DNA from: Bacteroidales bacterium
GTDB taxonomy: Bacteria; Bacteroidota; Bacteroidia; Bacteroidales; Muribaculaceae
Direction: 5' to 3'
DNA length: 36,500 nucleotides
NCBI GenBank assembly: GCA_030536615.1
Contig: JAUNPQ010000019.1
Coordinates: forward strand, 1 to 36,500
Under the pieces are notes generated by a model that saw only the letters and a program-made list of their open reading frames with translations, searched no databases and was not told the origin of the DNA. Numbering within the stretch: position 1 is the first letter of the stretch; the number at the start of each line of letters is the position of its first letter. The position numbers and the translations under genes are program-made. Shown piece after piece: positions 1-10,048 of this stretch.

Positions 1-173
1 CAGAGGCCATAGACGCACTTCCCGACGAGTATTCGGTGCCGTTCACCATGCACGTCCAGGGTTACAAGTACAACGAAATCGCGGACAGAATGCACCTTCC
101 GCTGGGCACCGTGAAGAGCCGCATCTTCTTTGCCCGCAAGAAACTACAGGCCCGCTTTGCCGATTACCGCTGA
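1..173 (+). CDS. ECF-type RNA polymerase sigma factor, C-terminal fragment
   Basis: Only the last 56 codons are in the window, read from base 3 to the TGA at 171-173. The peptide contains LPDEYSVPFTMHVQGYKYNE followed by IADRMHLPLGTVKSRIFFARK. This is the sigma-70 region 4 helix-turn-helix, which reads the -35-type promoter element; the TVKSR segment is the recognition helix. The small C-terminus ending a few residues after the helix is typical of ECF factors. Regions 1 and 2, and any anti-sigma partner upstream, are outside the window, so the regulon cannot be inferred. The identification of region 4 is secure; the ECF assignment rests on length and sequence style. Confidence 0.85.
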   Translation, partial: EAIDALPDEYSVPFTMHVQGYKYNEIADRMHLPLGTVKSRIFFARKKLQARFADYR

Positions 174-556
174 ACCGCGGCAACCTGATACGCAGAAAGA
201 CACACAGAAAGCCCCGCAGAGGCACAGACCCTGAAGATCCATGCGGCCTGACAATCTCCCCGCGGCGAGATAGGTCTGATTGAAAAGATAAAAAAGTATT
301 GATTGGTTTATAAGATATTGATTGATTGGTTAATTGTTAAAAGAACAGGCGGCACGTCGTGAGGATGCGCCGCCTGTCGCATTGCATGCTTCACATTATC
401 CATTTACGAGGAGCCGTAGTGAAGTTTGTGAGGGGTTTGTGTTGCGGGCTCAACATTATTTATTAACTTTGTGCATTGTTGGGGGATGAATCAGGTCCGG
501 AAACGGCGCGATGCCCTCAATAGACACCCTGAATATTAAACGCCTGAAGTATTATC
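174..556. other. Intergenic region with hairpin, short direct repeat and a -7 promoter box
   Basis: No gene is visible in this 383-nt gap. Three structures can be seen. The 11-mer ATTGATTGGTT occurs at 298-308 and again at 321-331, 23 nt apart. An inverted repeat (345-353 with 369-377, ACAGGCGGC and its complement) could form a hairpin ending the sigma-factor transcript, although no T-run follows. TAACTTTG at 464-471 matches the Bacteroidetes -7 box; the best -33 candidate is an imperfect GTTG at 441-444, 19 nt upstream. This would start the acyl-CoA ligase transcript with a leader of roughly 80 nt. Confidence 0.5.
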
Positions 557-2215
557 ATGAAAGATCAGACATCACTCAACGCATATTTCCAACAGTCTAT
601 ACGCGAGAACTGGAACATCCCGGCGCTGACAGACTTCAAAGGACAATCCTTTCAATACTCCACCGTAGCCCGCAAAATTGCCAAACTCCATATAATGTTT
701 GAATCCGCCGGGATAAAACGGGGAGACAAAATTGCTTTGTGCGGCCGCAACTCCGCACATTGGGCCATTGCGATGATTGCCACGCTCACCTATGGAGCTG
801 TGGCTGTTCCCATTCTGCACGAGTTTAAGCCCGATACGGTCCATCATCTTGTGAATCACAGTGAGGCCCGCATCCTTTTTGTTGACAATGCGGCGAATGA
901 GAACCTTGACCGCGAGGCTATGCCGGCACTGGAGGGCGCTATATTGATTGGTGACTATTCACTTGTGATGAGCCGCAATGAAAAGCTGACAAATGCCCGC
1001 GAGCATCTTAACGAGATGTTTGGGCGTCGCTATCCGGAACGTTTTACGGGAGATGATGTGGTGTACAGGGACACGGCTCCGGATGAGATCGCCGTCATAA
1101 ATTACACATCCGGGTCCACCGGTTTCAGCAAAGGAGTTATGCTCAGTGAACACGCCTTGTGGTCAAACATGCGCTTCTGTCTTGATAATATTCCGTTCAT
1201 CAATCCCGGAGATCAGATGATATGCATGCTTCCTCTGGCCCATATGTACGGACTGATGGTGGAGATGCTTTTCCCGTTTGCAAAAGGATGCCATGTGAAT
1301 TTCCTGACCAGAACACCATCGCCAAAGATCATAATTGACGCCTTTGCAGCCATCAAGCCGAAACTCATTGTGACAGTGCCGCTTGTCATTGAGAAAATCA
1401 TCAAGACCCGTGTGTTCCCGTTGCTTGAGAAGCCCATGATGAAGCTGCTTTTGCATGTGCCTTTTGTCGATGACCATCTGCTCGGCAAGATCAAGGATAA
1501 ACTCACACAGACCTTTGGCGGCAACTGCCACGAGGTGATTATCGGCGGCGCGGGCCTTAACAAGGACGTCGAGGCTTTCCTGCGCCTGATAAAATTCCCC
1601 TACACAGTGGGATATGGCATGACAGAGTGCGGCCCGCTGATTGCATATACCTATTGGAAAGATCAGAAAGAACAGTCATGCGGACGTTGTGTTGACCGCA
1701 TGGAGATACGTGTGGACAGTCCCGACCCCGCCAATACACCCGGCGTTCTGTGGGTGAAAGGTGACAACGTCATGAAGGGTTATTATAAGAATCCGGACGC
1801 TACCGCGGCCGTGTTCAAGGATGGCTGGATGAACACCGGAGATATCTGTCAGGTTGACAATGACGGATATATCTTTATACGTGGCCGTGACAAGAATCTC
1901 ATTCTCGGACCGTCAGGGCAGAATATTTATCCGGAGGAGATAGAGCAGAAACTCAACAACATGCCATACGTAGGAGAGAGCCTTGTGGTTGATGCCGGCG
2001 GCGGGAAACTGCGCGCGCTTCTACATCCCGACTTTGAAAATGCCGAGAAACAGGGGCTGACCTCTGAGGAACTTGACGCACAGATGCATCGCAATGTGGA
2101 GCAGCTGAACAGCGAAATGCCGGCGTATTCAAAAATCTCAGACATGACAATAATGTATGAGGAATTCGAGAAAACGCCAAAACGTTCCATAAAGCGATAT
2201 CTTTATCAAAACTGA
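557..2215 (+). CDS. AMP-forming long-chain acyl-CoA synthetase (FadD-like)
   Basis: This enzyme should activate a fatty acid with ATP and CoA through an acyl-adenylate, in the cytosol or at the inner membrane face. The 552-residue length fits the family. The ATP-binding loop YTSGSTGFSKG lies at residues 183-193 and the adenine-binding GYGMTECGP at 352-360. GWMNTGD is at 423-429, the hinge RGRDKNLI at 442-449 and GQNIYPEEIE at 454-463. The C-terminal TPKRSIKRYL carries the likely catalytic lysine (K546). It sits 6 nt before the dGTPase, so the two are probably co-transcribed, although their functions are unrelated. Chain-length preference cannot be read from the sequence. Activation of another carboxylic acid is the main alternative. 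Confidence 0.9.
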   Translation: MKDQTSLNAYFQQSIRENWNIPALTDFKGQSFQYSTVARKIAKLHIMFESAGIKRGDKIALCGRNSAHWAIAMIATLTYGAVAVPILHEFKPDTVHHLVNHSEARILFVDNAANENLDREAMPALEGAILIGDYSLVMSRNEKLTNAREHLNEMFGRRYPERFTGDDVVYRDTAPDEIAVINYTSGSTGFSKGVMLSEHALWSNMRFCLDNIPFINPGDQMICMLPLAHMYGLMVEMLFPFAKGCHVNFLTRTPSPKIIIDAFAAIKPKLIVTVPLVIEKIIKTRVFPLLEKPMMKLLLHVPFVDDHLLGKIKDKLTQTFGGNCHEVIIGGAGLNKDVEAFLRLIKFPYTVGYGMTECGPLIAYTYWKDQKEQSCGRCVDRMEIRVDSPDPANTPGVLWVKGDNVMKGYYKNPDATAAVFKDGWMNTGDICQVDNDGYIFIRGRDKNLILGPSGQNIYPEEIEQKLNNMPYVGESLVVDAGGGKLRALLHPDFENAEKQGLTSEELDAQMHRNVEQLNSEMPAYSKISDMTIMYEEFEKTPKRSIKRYLYQN

Positions 2216-2221
2216 GCCACA

Positions 2222-3559
2222 GTGGAGTGGGAGCGACTCATAAACGACAAACGCCTTGGCCTTGAGCACATGCATGGCCGCGGCAAAGGCGGTCAGCGCA
2301 CAGATTTCAGACGTGACTATGACCGGCTTGTGTTTTCATCGCCGTTCCGGCGTCTGCAGAATAAGACACAGGTCTTTCCGTTGCCCGGAAGCATTTTTGT
2401 GCATAACCGTCTGACACATTCACTTGAGGTGAGCTGTGTGGGCAAATCAATGGCTGATGCCATTGCCTCGGAATTGCGGCAGAAATATGCCTCAGCAGCA
2501 TGGGTAAACCAGCTCTATCATCTTGGCGATATAGTGGCAGCGGCATGTCTGGCCCATGACCTGGGCAATCCGCCTTTCGGACATTCCGGCGAAAAAGCCA
2601 TATCAACATTTTTCAGTGAAGGCGCGGGACGTGAGTACAGACATCTGTTTACTGATGAACAATGGGCGGATTTCACAAATTTTGAGGGCAATGCCAATGC
2701 ACTGCGAGCCCTGACACATCAGTTCAGAGGACGCCGTCCCGGTGGTTTTGCAATGACCTACTCCACGCTTGCCTCAATTGTGAAATATCCCTACTGCTCG
2801 CAATTGGCTGGCGACAAAGGTAAATTCGGTTTTTTCATAAGCGAGTCCGGGACATTCCGGAAAATCGCCGAGGAACTTGGCCTTGAACTTCTGCCGTCAC
2901 CCGATGGGACATCCAGATATGCGCGGCATCCGCTTGTATATATTGTAGAAGCCGCTGATGACATCTGCTATGAGGTTATGGACCTTGAGGACGCCCATAA
3001 ACTGAAGATTCTCACCGCTAAAGAAGTGATCAACACTCTTCTTGACTTCTTCCCGGCTGACAGGCAGGAACATATGCACGATGTCATGGAACATGTCGAT
3101 GATCCCAACGAGAAAATCTCCTATCTGCGCTCATGCGTTGTGGGCACGCTTGTTGATCGGTGCGCCGACACATTCATTGCAAATGAGCAGGCCATTCTTG
3201 CGGGCGCTTTTACCGGCTCGCTGCTTGATCATATCCCTGAGATAGAACGGAATGCCTATCGGAACGCATCGAAAATATCAAATGACAAGATCTATTGCGC
3301 ACGCGATGTTGTTGACATTGAACTTGCCGGTAACTCAATCATAACTTTCCTGCTTGAAAAACTCACCCATGCCGTACTCAATCCCACGCTCAATTACTCG
3401 CGGCTTCTGTTGTCGCAGGTGCCGCAGCAATATGAGGTTGATGCGCCTGATGTCTATGGAAAAGTGCAGGCCGTGCTTGACCACGTTTCCGCAATGACCG
3501 ATGTCTACGCGCTTGATCTATACCGCAAACTGAACGGAATGAGCCTGCCGGCTGTTTAA
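2222..3559 (+). CDS. dgt: Deoxyguanosine triphosphate triphosphohydrolase (dGTPase), HD superfamily
   Basis: The enzyme hydrolyses dGTP or other dNTPs to the nucleoside and triphosphate, controlling nucleotide pools. The HD metal site is clear: HNRLTHSLEV at residues 61-70, then AHDLGNPPFGHSGE at 111-124 with the H112-D113 pair. The early QRTDFRRDYDRLVFSSPFRRLQ segment is typical of dGTPases. Length is 445 residues. The start is a GTG: an in-frame stop (TGA 2213-2215) lies nine bases upstream, and the next ATG (about residue 17) would remove the conserved EWERLINDKRLGLEH beginning. It follows the acyl-CoA ligase after 6 nt and precedes the TPM gene by 16 nt. Confidence 0.93.
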   Translation: MEWERLINDKRLGLEHMHGRGKGGQRTDFRRDYDRLVFSSPFRRLQNKTQVFPLPGSIFVHNRLTHSLEVSCVGKSMADAIASELRQKYASAAWVNQLYHLGDIVAAACLAHDLGNPPFGHSGEKAISTFFSEGAGREYRHLFTDEQWADFTNFEGNANALRALTHQFRGRRPGGFAMTYSTLASIVKYPYCSQLAGDKGKFGFFISESGTFRKIAEELGLELLPSPDGTSRYARHPLVYIVEAADDICYEVMDLEDAHKLKILTAKEVINTLLDFFPADRQEHMHDVMEHVDDPNEKISYLRSCVVGTLVDRCADTFIANEQAILAGAFTGSLLDHIPEIERNAYRNASKISNDKIYCARDVVDIELAGNSIITFLLEKLTHAVLNPTLNYSRLLLSQVPQQYEVDAPDVYGKVQAVLDHVSAMTDVYALDLYRKLNGMSLPAV

Positions 3560-3575
3560 CCCCAAAAACAAAGAA

Positions 3576-4835
3576 ATGCGACACGCCTTATCAATACTTA
3601 TATTATTTTTTGTGACAACGGTCACGGCCTTTTCAGCCGTATATACACCGGCAGAGATTCCCAATGTCCAGTTGGCTGACTCTACGCGGCTGACGGTAAA
3701 TCCCGATGGCATACTCAGCCCTGCCGCAGAGCAGCAGTTGGATAAGATCCTGTTGGACATACGCCGCACCACCACTGCCGAACCGGTTGCGGTGATCATT
3801 GACAGGATGTCGCCTGATTATGATATAGACGCCTTTGCAACAGAGCTGTTCGAAAAATGGGGAATAGGCAAGTCGGACCGCGACAACGGATTGCTGATAC
3901 TCGTCTCAAAGGATGACAGGAAATTTGTGATACGCACCGGCTACGGTCTTGAGGGCGCATTGCCCGACATTGTGTGCGGACGCATACAGCGCGATGTCAT
4001 GGCTCCTGCATTCCGGAATAATGACTTTGACGGCGGCATGACGGCGGCGGCAGCGCGCATCGGCCAAGTTCTTAAAGATCCCCGCGTGCGCGATGAGATT
4101 GTCAGCAGCCAGAAAAATCCCGCAGTGGATGATCTGACATTCGCTGACCTGATGAGAATGTATGTGACTTTCAGTGTTTTCCTGACGGCGCTTCTGCTTC
4201 TGTACTTTATATATAAACTGCTTGCAACGCGGAAAATGGATCGTCATGACCGTTATGAGTCCATGCGCAAACTTCAACCGGTTGCAGCGATCATGTGCTT
4301 TATCTGCCTCGGAATGCCGCTGGTGGTGTATGTGCCCGTGCGGATTCTCCTTGACAGGTGGAGAAACGGGCCCCACAGATGTCCCAATTGTGACACGGTA
4401 ATGAACAAACTTGATGAAGAGACTGATAACCGCTATCTGACGCCATCACAGGATGTAGAAGAAAAACTCAACTCAGTGGACTATGACGTGTGGTTGTGTC
4501 CCAACTGCGGAGAGACAGATATATATGCTTACAAGAACCCAAACACCTCACTGCAGGAATGTGACCGTTGTGGAGCGCGCGCGTGCCGGCTGAAATGCGA
4601 CCGTATAATCCTGCAGCCCACCACAAGCCGCGAAGGCCGTGGTGTCAGGGAGTATGAATGCATGAACTGCCATAACATCAAACAGATGCCATACACAATC
4701 GCCAAGAAGGCTGCTGCTGCGCCCATAATCATTCTTCCCGGTGGTGGCCGTGGCGGTTTTGGAGGCGGCGGCTTCGGTGGCGGCGGTTTCGGCGGTGGAA
4801 GCACCGGTGGTGGCGGCGCCTCAGGCGGATGGTGA
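3576..4835 (+). CDS. Secreted/membrane TPM-domain protein with cysteine-pair motifs and glycine-rich tail
   Basis: The order is a signal peptide (about 1-20), a TPM domain (about 30-160, including EKWGIGKSDRDNGLLILVSK and a GYGLEGALPD segment), two membrane helices (about 190-212 and 228-250), a cysteine-rich part, and a Gly/Phe-rich tail ending in Trp. The cysteine-rich part has at least four pairs (CPNC, CPNC, CDRC, CMNC), which look like tandem zinc ribbons. The TPM fold (YgcG/Psb32/TLP18.3) has been linked to phosphatase activity and photosystem repair, but its bacterial role is uncertain. In Bacteroidetes TPM proteins often accompany LemA; here a lemA gene is about 30 kb away. The tail comes from a short tandem repeat in the DNA near 4760-4800. 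Confidence 0.8.
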   Translation: MRHALSILILFFVTTVTAFSAVYTPAEIPNVQLADSTRLTVNPDGILSPAAEQQLDKILLDIRRTTTAEPVAVIIDRMSPDYDIDAFATELFEKWGIGKSDRDNGLLILVSKDDRKFVIRTGYGLEGALPDIVCGRIQRDVMAPAFRNNDFDGGMTAAAARIGQVLKDPRVRDEIVSSQKNPAVDDLTFADLMRMYVTFSVFLTALLLLYFIYKLLATRKMDRHDRYESMRKLQPVAAIMCFICLGMPLVVYVPVRILLDRWRNGPHRCPNCDTVMNKLDEETDNRYLTPSQDVEEKLNSVDYDVWLCPNCGETDIYAYKNPNTSLQECDRCGARACRLKCDRIILQPTTSREGRGVREYECMNCHNIKQMPYTIAKKAAAAPIIILPGGGRGGFGGGGFGGGGFGGGSTGGGGASGGW

Positions 4836-4902
4836 CATGCATCGCGCCCATTGCCGGTTGTTTCATGCCGGTAGCTTCTATAAACAGTAATATATACCAA
4901 TC

Positions 4903-7134
4903 ATGAATACAACACTCCGACTTCTCGCGATACTGGCAATTGCGTTAACAGCTGTGGGAAACACCTTTGCGTATGACACATCGGTGAGATGGCAGACACT
5001 GGGCAATGAAAAGGATGCAGCCGGCAAGGTGAGTTATACACAGCGTTTCACTATAACCGGCGATACTGATTTCAGCCGGCTGGGGTTCAATATGTTTGCG
5101 CGACGGATGGAGCCGGTTGAGAAGACAGACACACTTGTTGAACTGATGCCGGGATATTATTATATTGCCAGCCCGCGTTTCAACGGCAGCGATACGGTTG
5201 TGGTGGATATCCGCACCCGTGCCGCGTTCAACAATATATGCTATGCTCCTGACGGGGTGCACCGCATAAACGCTGACGGCACCACCCGGGCTGTAGACTA
5301 CCGACCCGCTCCCTTTGACAGCTGCAGTCAGTGGAGTACGCCCGGGAGAGACCTGATGCCCTATGGTGAGGAAATTTATGCTCAGAATGAACGGCTGAAT
5401 GCCGGTGACTTCCGCCCTGGGGCATATGACGTGATACCATCCTACAAAAAAGTGACATATACGGGTGGAACATCCCGCGTGCCAAAGAATCCGGTGTTTG
5501 TTGATATTGTCCCTGAAAATCCCGAGTTCTATACCATCACAGTCCGTAATGACAGTGTGATAATAGCGTGCCGCCCTGATCGCCAGTGGGCGGTCTATTA
5601 TCCGTTCAAGGCCAAAGTCCTTATGGCAAACGGAGATAAACCGCTGCCAAATGCGGTGATCACCGACTGGCCTGATCATCTCTGGCGGGGGCAGCATATA
5701 GACATTGCCCGCAATTTCCAGAGCCCGGCAACCATGCATAAGGTTCTGGAGATTCTTGCTGTGAATCACCTCAATAAACTGCATTTTCATCTTGTGGATG
5801 ATGAGGCGTGGCGACTGGAGATTCCCGGGATGCCTGAACTGACAGAGGTGGGATCGCGCAGGGGTTATTCCGCAGACGGCGAGAAAGAATTTCTCTATCA
5901 GGTTTTTGCCGGCGATGGCAATCCGGACAGCCCGCACGGAACTGCAAACGGATACTGGACACGCGATGAATTCATTGAGTTCATAAGGCGCGCCCATGTG
6001 CTTGGCATTGATGTGCTGCCTGAGATAGAGAGTCCGGGACACGCACGGGCTGCCATAAAGGCAATGGAGAAACGCCACCGCAACGGCGATGACACATACA
6101 GGCTTATCCATGACGGAGACACCTCTGTGTACACTTCGGCCCAGTCATTTCATGACAATGTCATGAACCCCGCGCTCCCCGGTCCCTATGCGTTCATGGA
6201 GAAAGTCTTTGACGAGATAATAGCCATGTATGCTGATGCCGGTGTACCCTTGATCGGAATACATATAGGCGGTGATGAAGTGCCTCGCGGAGCCTGGAGC
6301 GGTTCTTCCGTGGCACGGACATTCATGGAGGAGCATGGCATGACATCGGAGAAAGAACTTCACGCCTGGTTTGTGCGCCGCATGGCGCAGGCTCTCCGCA
6401 AGCGTGGTGTGCCGATGTATGGCTGGGAGGAAGTTGCCGTGGGGCATGGAAAGGAATTCAATAATGTCGTCAGGCCGGCTGTTGACGGTGTGAACTGCTG
6501 GCATCAGACTCCTGATGCGGCTATGGCTGCCGCCAAGGCCGGCTATCCTGTCATACTATGCAATGTCAACCGTTTTTATCTTGACATGGCATACAGCCGG
6601 CATCCTCAGGAACGGGGTCTGACATGGGGAGGCACTGTTGATGAATTCGATGCACTGAACGGTTATCCGGCGCAGTTGTGTCCCTTGGATGCAGATGAGG
6701 TGCGTGGCAAAGGCGTGATAGGTGTTCAGGGACAGTTGTGGGCCGAGACCATACGTGGCGAAAGTGATCTGACAACATTGCTGCTTCCCAAGATTACGGG
6801 TATGGCTGAGCGCGCATGGAATGCCGACACAACATACACTGACCGCCAGTTCAATACTATTGTCGCAGAAAAAGAACTCCTGCTGTATACCTCTGAGCCG
6901 GGCAAGCTCAAAGTGCATATGCGCCAGCCGGGAATCCGGGTGGCTGACGGAAAAGTGTACATGAATGCCCCATACTCCGGCGGCGAGATCCGTTATACGC
7001 TTGACGGCACTGAACCCACGGAGCAATCCGCACTCTATATCGGTCCTTTCGCGGCGCCGGAGAACAGCCCCGGAATCCGTGCCCGCTACTACCGCAACGG
7101 GTGCGCCTCAGTTACCACCTGGGCCAATCCGTGA
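4903..7134 (+). CDS. Secreted beta-N-acetylhexosaminidase, glycoside hydrolase family 20
   Basis: This exo-enzyme should remove terminal beta-linked GlcNAc or GalNAc from glycans. A Sec signal peptide ends near residue 23 (TFA|Y) with no lipobox cysteine, so a periplasmic location is likely. An N-terminal beta domain (about 200-255) is followed by the GH20 barrel. HFHLVDDEAWRLEIPG is at 294-309, EIESPGH at 374-380, and the catalytic HIGGDEV at 454-460 gives the D458-E459 pair. A C-terminal chitobiase-type domain is marked by IRYTLDGTEPTEQSALYIGPF. Length is 743 residues. No SusC/SusD pair or regulator is adjacent, so it is not in a classical polysaccharide utilization locus. Mucin, host N-glycan or peptidoglycan-derived sugars are possible substrates. 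Confidence 0.92.
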   Translation: MNTTLRLLAILAIALTAVGNTFAYDTSVRWQTLGNEKDAAGKVSYTQRFTITGDTDFSRLGFNMFARRMEPVEKTDTLVELMPGYYYIASPRFNGSDTVVVDIRTRAAFNNICYAPDGVHRINADGTTRAVDYRPAPFDSCSQWSTPGRDLMPYGEEIYAQNERLNAGDFRPGAYDVIPSYKKVTYTGGTSRVPKNPVFVDIVPENPEFYTITVRNDSVIIACRPDRQWAVYYPFKAKVLMANGDKPLPNAVITDWPDHLWRGQHIDIARNFQSPATMHKVLEILAVNHLNKLHFHLVDDEAWRLEIPGMPELTEVGSRRGYSADGEKEFLYQVFAGDGNPDSPHGTANGYWTRDEFIEFIRRAHVLGIDVLPEIESPGHARAAIKAMEKRHRNGDDTYRLIHDGDTSVYTSAQSFHDNVMNPALPGPYAFMEKVFDEIIAMYADAGVPLIGIHIGGDEVPRGAWSGSSVARTFMEEHGMTSEKELHAWFVRRMAQALRKRGVPMYGWEEVAVGHGKEFNNVVRPAVDGVNCWHQTPDAAMAAAKAGYPVILCNVNRFYLDMAYSRHPQERGLTWGGTVDEFDALNGYPAQLCPLDADEVRGKGVIGVQGQLWAETIRGESDLTTLLLPKITGMAERAWNADTTYTDRQFNTIVAEKELLLYTSEPGKLKVHMRQPGIRVADGKVYMNAPYSGGEIRYTLDGTEPTEQSALYIGPFAAPENSPGIRARYYRNGCASVTTWANP

Positions 7135-7203
7135 CCATAAACCATATTGGCATGCGTTTTGTTATACAATCAGTATAACATCACTAACGCAGCCATATGC
7201 TTT

Positions 7204-9807
7204 ATGAACTTCAATAACTTCACCATCAAATCGCAGGAAGCCATCCAGAAAGCCGTTGAGATCACAAAATCATCGGGCAGCCAGGCCATTGAGCCGGTTC
7301 ACCTGCTGAAAGGTGTTATCTCGGAAGGCGATTCATTAGTAAAATTCATACTCCAGAAAATCGGAGCCAATCCCGGACAGCTGACTGCCCAGATAGACCG
7401 TGCCATAGCTGCCGAGCCAAAGGTCTCCGGCGGTGAACCCTATCTGAGCCGTACATCGAACGATGTGCTGCAGAAAGCTCTTGACATCGCCAAAAAGAAT
7501 GGCGATGAATATGTGACCCTTGAGGCGTTGCTGCTGGCAATATTTGAGATCAACTCATCGGCATCGACCATTCTCAAGGACGCCGGACTGACAGCCAAGG
7601 AGCTTCAGGCAGCCGTCGATGAACTCCGAAAGGGCAAGAAAGCGACAGACCAGAGCGCCGAAGATACCTATAATGCATTGTCGAAATATGCTGTCAATCT
7701 CAATGAACGCGCCCGTTCCGGCAAACTTGATCCTGTTATAGGACGCGACGAGGAAATACGTCGTGTGCTCCAGATCCTTAGCCGCCGTACAAAGAACAAC
7801 CCTATGCTTATCGGTGAGCCGGGTACAGGTAAGACTGCCATAGCCGAAGGTCTTGCGCAGCGCATTGTGCGCGGAGATGTGCCTGAGAATCTGCGTTCCA
7901 AGCAGATCTTCTCACTTGATATGGGAGCGCTTGTTGCCGGAGCCAAATACAAGGGTGAGTTCGAGGAACGTCTGAAAGCCATTGTCAATGAGGTGACACA
8001 GGCCGATGGCGAGATAATTCTCTTCATCGATGAGATTCACACACTTGTCGGCGCCGGAAAAGGCGAGGGCGCTATGGACGCCGCAAATATTCTCAAACCG
8101 GCGCTTGCCCGTGGCGAACTGCGCTCAATAGGAGCAACGACACTTGACGAATACCAGAAATATTTTGAGAAGGACAAGGCTCTTGAGCGACGATTCCAGA
8201 AAGTGATGGTCAACGAGCCTGATGAGGCATCGGCCATAGCCATTCTGCGCGGACTCAAGGAGCGTTATGAGAATCACCACAAGGTCCGCATCCGTGACGA
8301 GGCTATTGTTGCCGCCGTGCAGCTTTCGGAGCGCTACATCACAGACCGTTTCCTCCCCGACAAGGCCATTGACCTTGTGGATGAAGCGGCATCCAAACTG
8401 AAACTCGAGATTGACTCAGTGCCGCAGGCCCTTGATGATATAACGCGCCGCATCGCTCAGAAAGAAATTGAGCGCGAGGCCATAAAACGCGAGGGTGACA
8501 AGGAGAAAGTCAAGGAGATAGAGAAAGATCTGGCTGCCATGCGCGAGGAAGAGCGTGAGTATTCCGCCAAATGGAAAGCCGAAAAGGAACTCATTGACCG
8601 GATACAGCAGAACAAGATAGACATTGAGCAGCTTAACTTTGACGCTGACCGTGCCGAACGCGAAGGTGACTATGGAAAAGTTGCCGAGATCCGCTATTCC
8701 CGCATAAAGGCAAAAGAGGATGAGAATAAGCAGATTCAGGCGCAACTGAAAATGATGCAGGGCGAGAAAGCACTCATCAAGGAGGAAGTTGATGCCGAGG
8801 ATATTGCCGATGTTGTAAGCCGCTGGACAGGAATACCGGTCAACAAGATGGTGCAGAGCGAGAAAGAGAAACTACTGCATCTTGAGGCCGAACTTCACAG
8901 CCGCGTTGTGGGTCAGGAGGACGCCATAACCGCCATAGCTGATGCCGTGCGTCGTTCACGTGCCGGTCTGAATGACCCCAAACGTCCCATCGGTTCTTTC
9001 ATTTTTCTGGGAACCACCGGCGTGGGCAAGACCGAGCTTGCAAAAGCTCTGGCCGAATATCTCTTTGACGATGAGAACATGATGACACGTATTGATATGA
9101 GTGAGTATCAGGAGAAACACTCGGTCAGCCGTCTTGTAGGAGCACCTCCGGGATATGTTGGCTATGACGAAGGCGGTCAGCTCACAGAAGCGGTGAGACG
9201 CAAACCATATTCCGTGGTGCTCTTTGACGAGATCGAGAAGGCCCATCCCGATGTGTTCAATATCCTTCTGCAGGTTCTTGATGACGGCCATCTCACCGAC
9301 AACAAAGGACGTCTTGTGAATTTTAAGAACACAATCATCATCATGACCTCAAACATGGGTTCCTCCGTGATTCGTGACAATTTTGCCAAGATGACAGATG
9401 AGAACCGGTTCGAGACCATTGAGAATACAAAGAATCAAGTCCTTGAGATGCTTAAACAGACCATACGACCTGAATTCCTGAACCGTATTGATGAGATAAT
9501 AATGTTCACGCCGCTGAACCGCATAGAGATCGAGGAGATTGTGGGTCTCCAGATAAAAGGCGTTCAGAAGATGCTTGCCCACAACGGTATTGTTCTGGAG
9601 GTCACTCCTGCGGCAGTGTCTTATCTGGCCGATGAGGGCTATGATCCGGAATTTGGCGCACGACCCGTGAAGCGCGTCATACACCGCCTTGTCCTCAATC
9701 GTCTTTCCAAGGACATACTTGCCCAGAAAGTGACACGTGATCATCCTATTGTCATTGATGTGGCAGACGATGGCAACGGTGAGAAAACGCTTGTCTTCAG
9801 AAATTAA
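7204..9807 (+). CDS. clpB: ClpB disaggregase (AAA+ chaperone)
   Basis: ClpB is the hexameric ATP-driven disaggregase working with DnaK. The start is placed at the ATG at 7204, giving 867 residues beginning [13 protein letters not shown]. An in-frame ATG at 7147 would add 19 residues with no family counterpart. Domains in order are the N-terminal Clp repeat (1-150), AAA1 with Walker A GEPGTGKT at 204-211 and Walker [15 protein letters not shown], the coiled-coil M-domain (about 405-525, rich in E/K/R), and AAA2 with GTTGVGKT at 603-610 and [14 protein letters not shown]. The M-domain distinguishes it from ClpA and ClpC. I see no CIRCE element or clear promoter box in the 69-nt gap upstream. 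Confidence 0.97.
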   Translation: MNFNNFTIKSQEAIQKAVEITKSSGSQAIEPVHLLKGVISEGDSLVKFILQKIGANPGQLTAQIDRAIAAEPKVSGGEPYLSRTSNDVLQKALDIAKKNGDEYVTLEALLLAIFEINSSASTILKDAGLTAKELQAAVDELRKGKKATDQSAEDTYNALSKYAVNLNERARSGKLDPVIGRDEEIRRVLQILSRRTKNNPMLIGEPGTGKTAIAEGLAQRIVRGDVPENLRSKQIFSLDMGALVAGAKYKGEFEERLKAIVNEVTQADGEIILFIDEIHTLVGAGKGEGAMDAANILKPALARGELRSIGATTLDEYQKYFEKDKALERRFQKVMVNEPDEASAIAILRGLKERYENHHKVRIRDEAIVAAVQLSERYITDRFLPDKAIDLVDEAASKLKLEIDSVPQALDDITRRIAQKEIEREAIKREGDKEKVKEIEKDLAAMREEEREYSAKWKAEKELIDRIQQNKIDIEQLNFDADRAEREGDYGKVAEIRYSRIKAKEDENKQIQAQLKMMQGEKALIKEEVDAEDIADVVSRWTGIPVNKMVQSEKEKLLHLEAELHSRVVGQEDAITAIADAVRRSRAGLNDPKRPIGSFIFLGTTGVGKTELAKALAEYLFDDENMMTRIDMSEYQEKHSVSRLVGAPPGYVGYDEGGQLTEAVRRKPYSVVLFDEIEKAHPDVFNILLQVLDDGHLTDNKGRLVNFKNTIIIMTSNMGSSVIRDNFAKMTDENRFETIENTKNQVLEMLKQTIRPEFLNRIDEIIMFTPLNRIEIEEIVGLQIKGVQKMLAHNGIVLEVTPAAVSYLADEGYDPEFGARPVKRVIHRLVLNRLSKDILAQKVTRDHPIVIDVADDGNGEKTLVFRN

Positions 9808-10048
9808 CGCAAATGCACAACCTCTAAAGATTAACACATAACATAATTGCTCAGGGCATCTACGCAGTAAGGCACTCAGCGGAGATGCCCTTGCTATAAG
9901 GGCCGGAATGTGGCATTATAATGACATGGGTGTGTCAGAATAGGGAATTTATTCCAATAAGGTTACATTATTCATACTTTTTAAACATAATTTTGGCTGT
10001 GAGTGCTCCAGGGGCTATCTTTGTAAACAAGAAAAAGCCTCCGATATA
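9808..10048. other. Intergenic region between clpB and the glycosyltransferase
   Basis: No gene is visible. A hairpin with an 8-bp perfect stem (9854-9861 with 9883-9890, GGGCATCT and its complement) follows clpB by 46 nt and may end its transcript, but lacks a T-run. A 10-nt palindrome CATTATAATG lies at 9914-9923. The right end holds the exact promoter described separately. Confidence 0.45.
9992..10023 (+). promoter_or_regulatory. Bacteroidetes-type promoter for the tandem glycosyltransferase
   Basis: TTTG at 9992-9995 (-33) and TATCTTTG at 10016-10023 (-7, consensus TAnnTTTG) are separated by 20 nt, matching the Bacteroidetes housekeeping promoter. Transcription should start near 10028-10031, leaving a leader of only about 20 nt before the GTG at 10049. 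This supports that start. Confidence 0.75.

Noticed and set aside
4755-4830. Short tandem repeat in the TPM gene considered as a CRISPR or mobile repeat
   Set aside because: It is an in-frame GGC/TTC-rich coding repeat giving the glycine tail; units are about 15 bp with no spacers.
4945-6111. 388-codon open frame on the minus strand inside the hexosaminidase gene
   Set aside because: It lies wholly antisense to a clear GH20 enzyme, its translation shows no family motif, and it reflects codon bias of the real gene. The same holds for long antisense frames at 3906-4376, 17959-18597 and 20228-20938.
7147-7203. 19-residue extension of ClpB
   Set aside because: ClpB proteins of this group begin [13 protein letters not shown], which is at 7204. 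The extra residues have no counterpart.
9854-9890. Hairpin after clpB considered as a small RNA
   Set aside because: A single 8-bp stem with a 21-nt loop and no promoter box in front of it; a weak terminator is the simpler reading.
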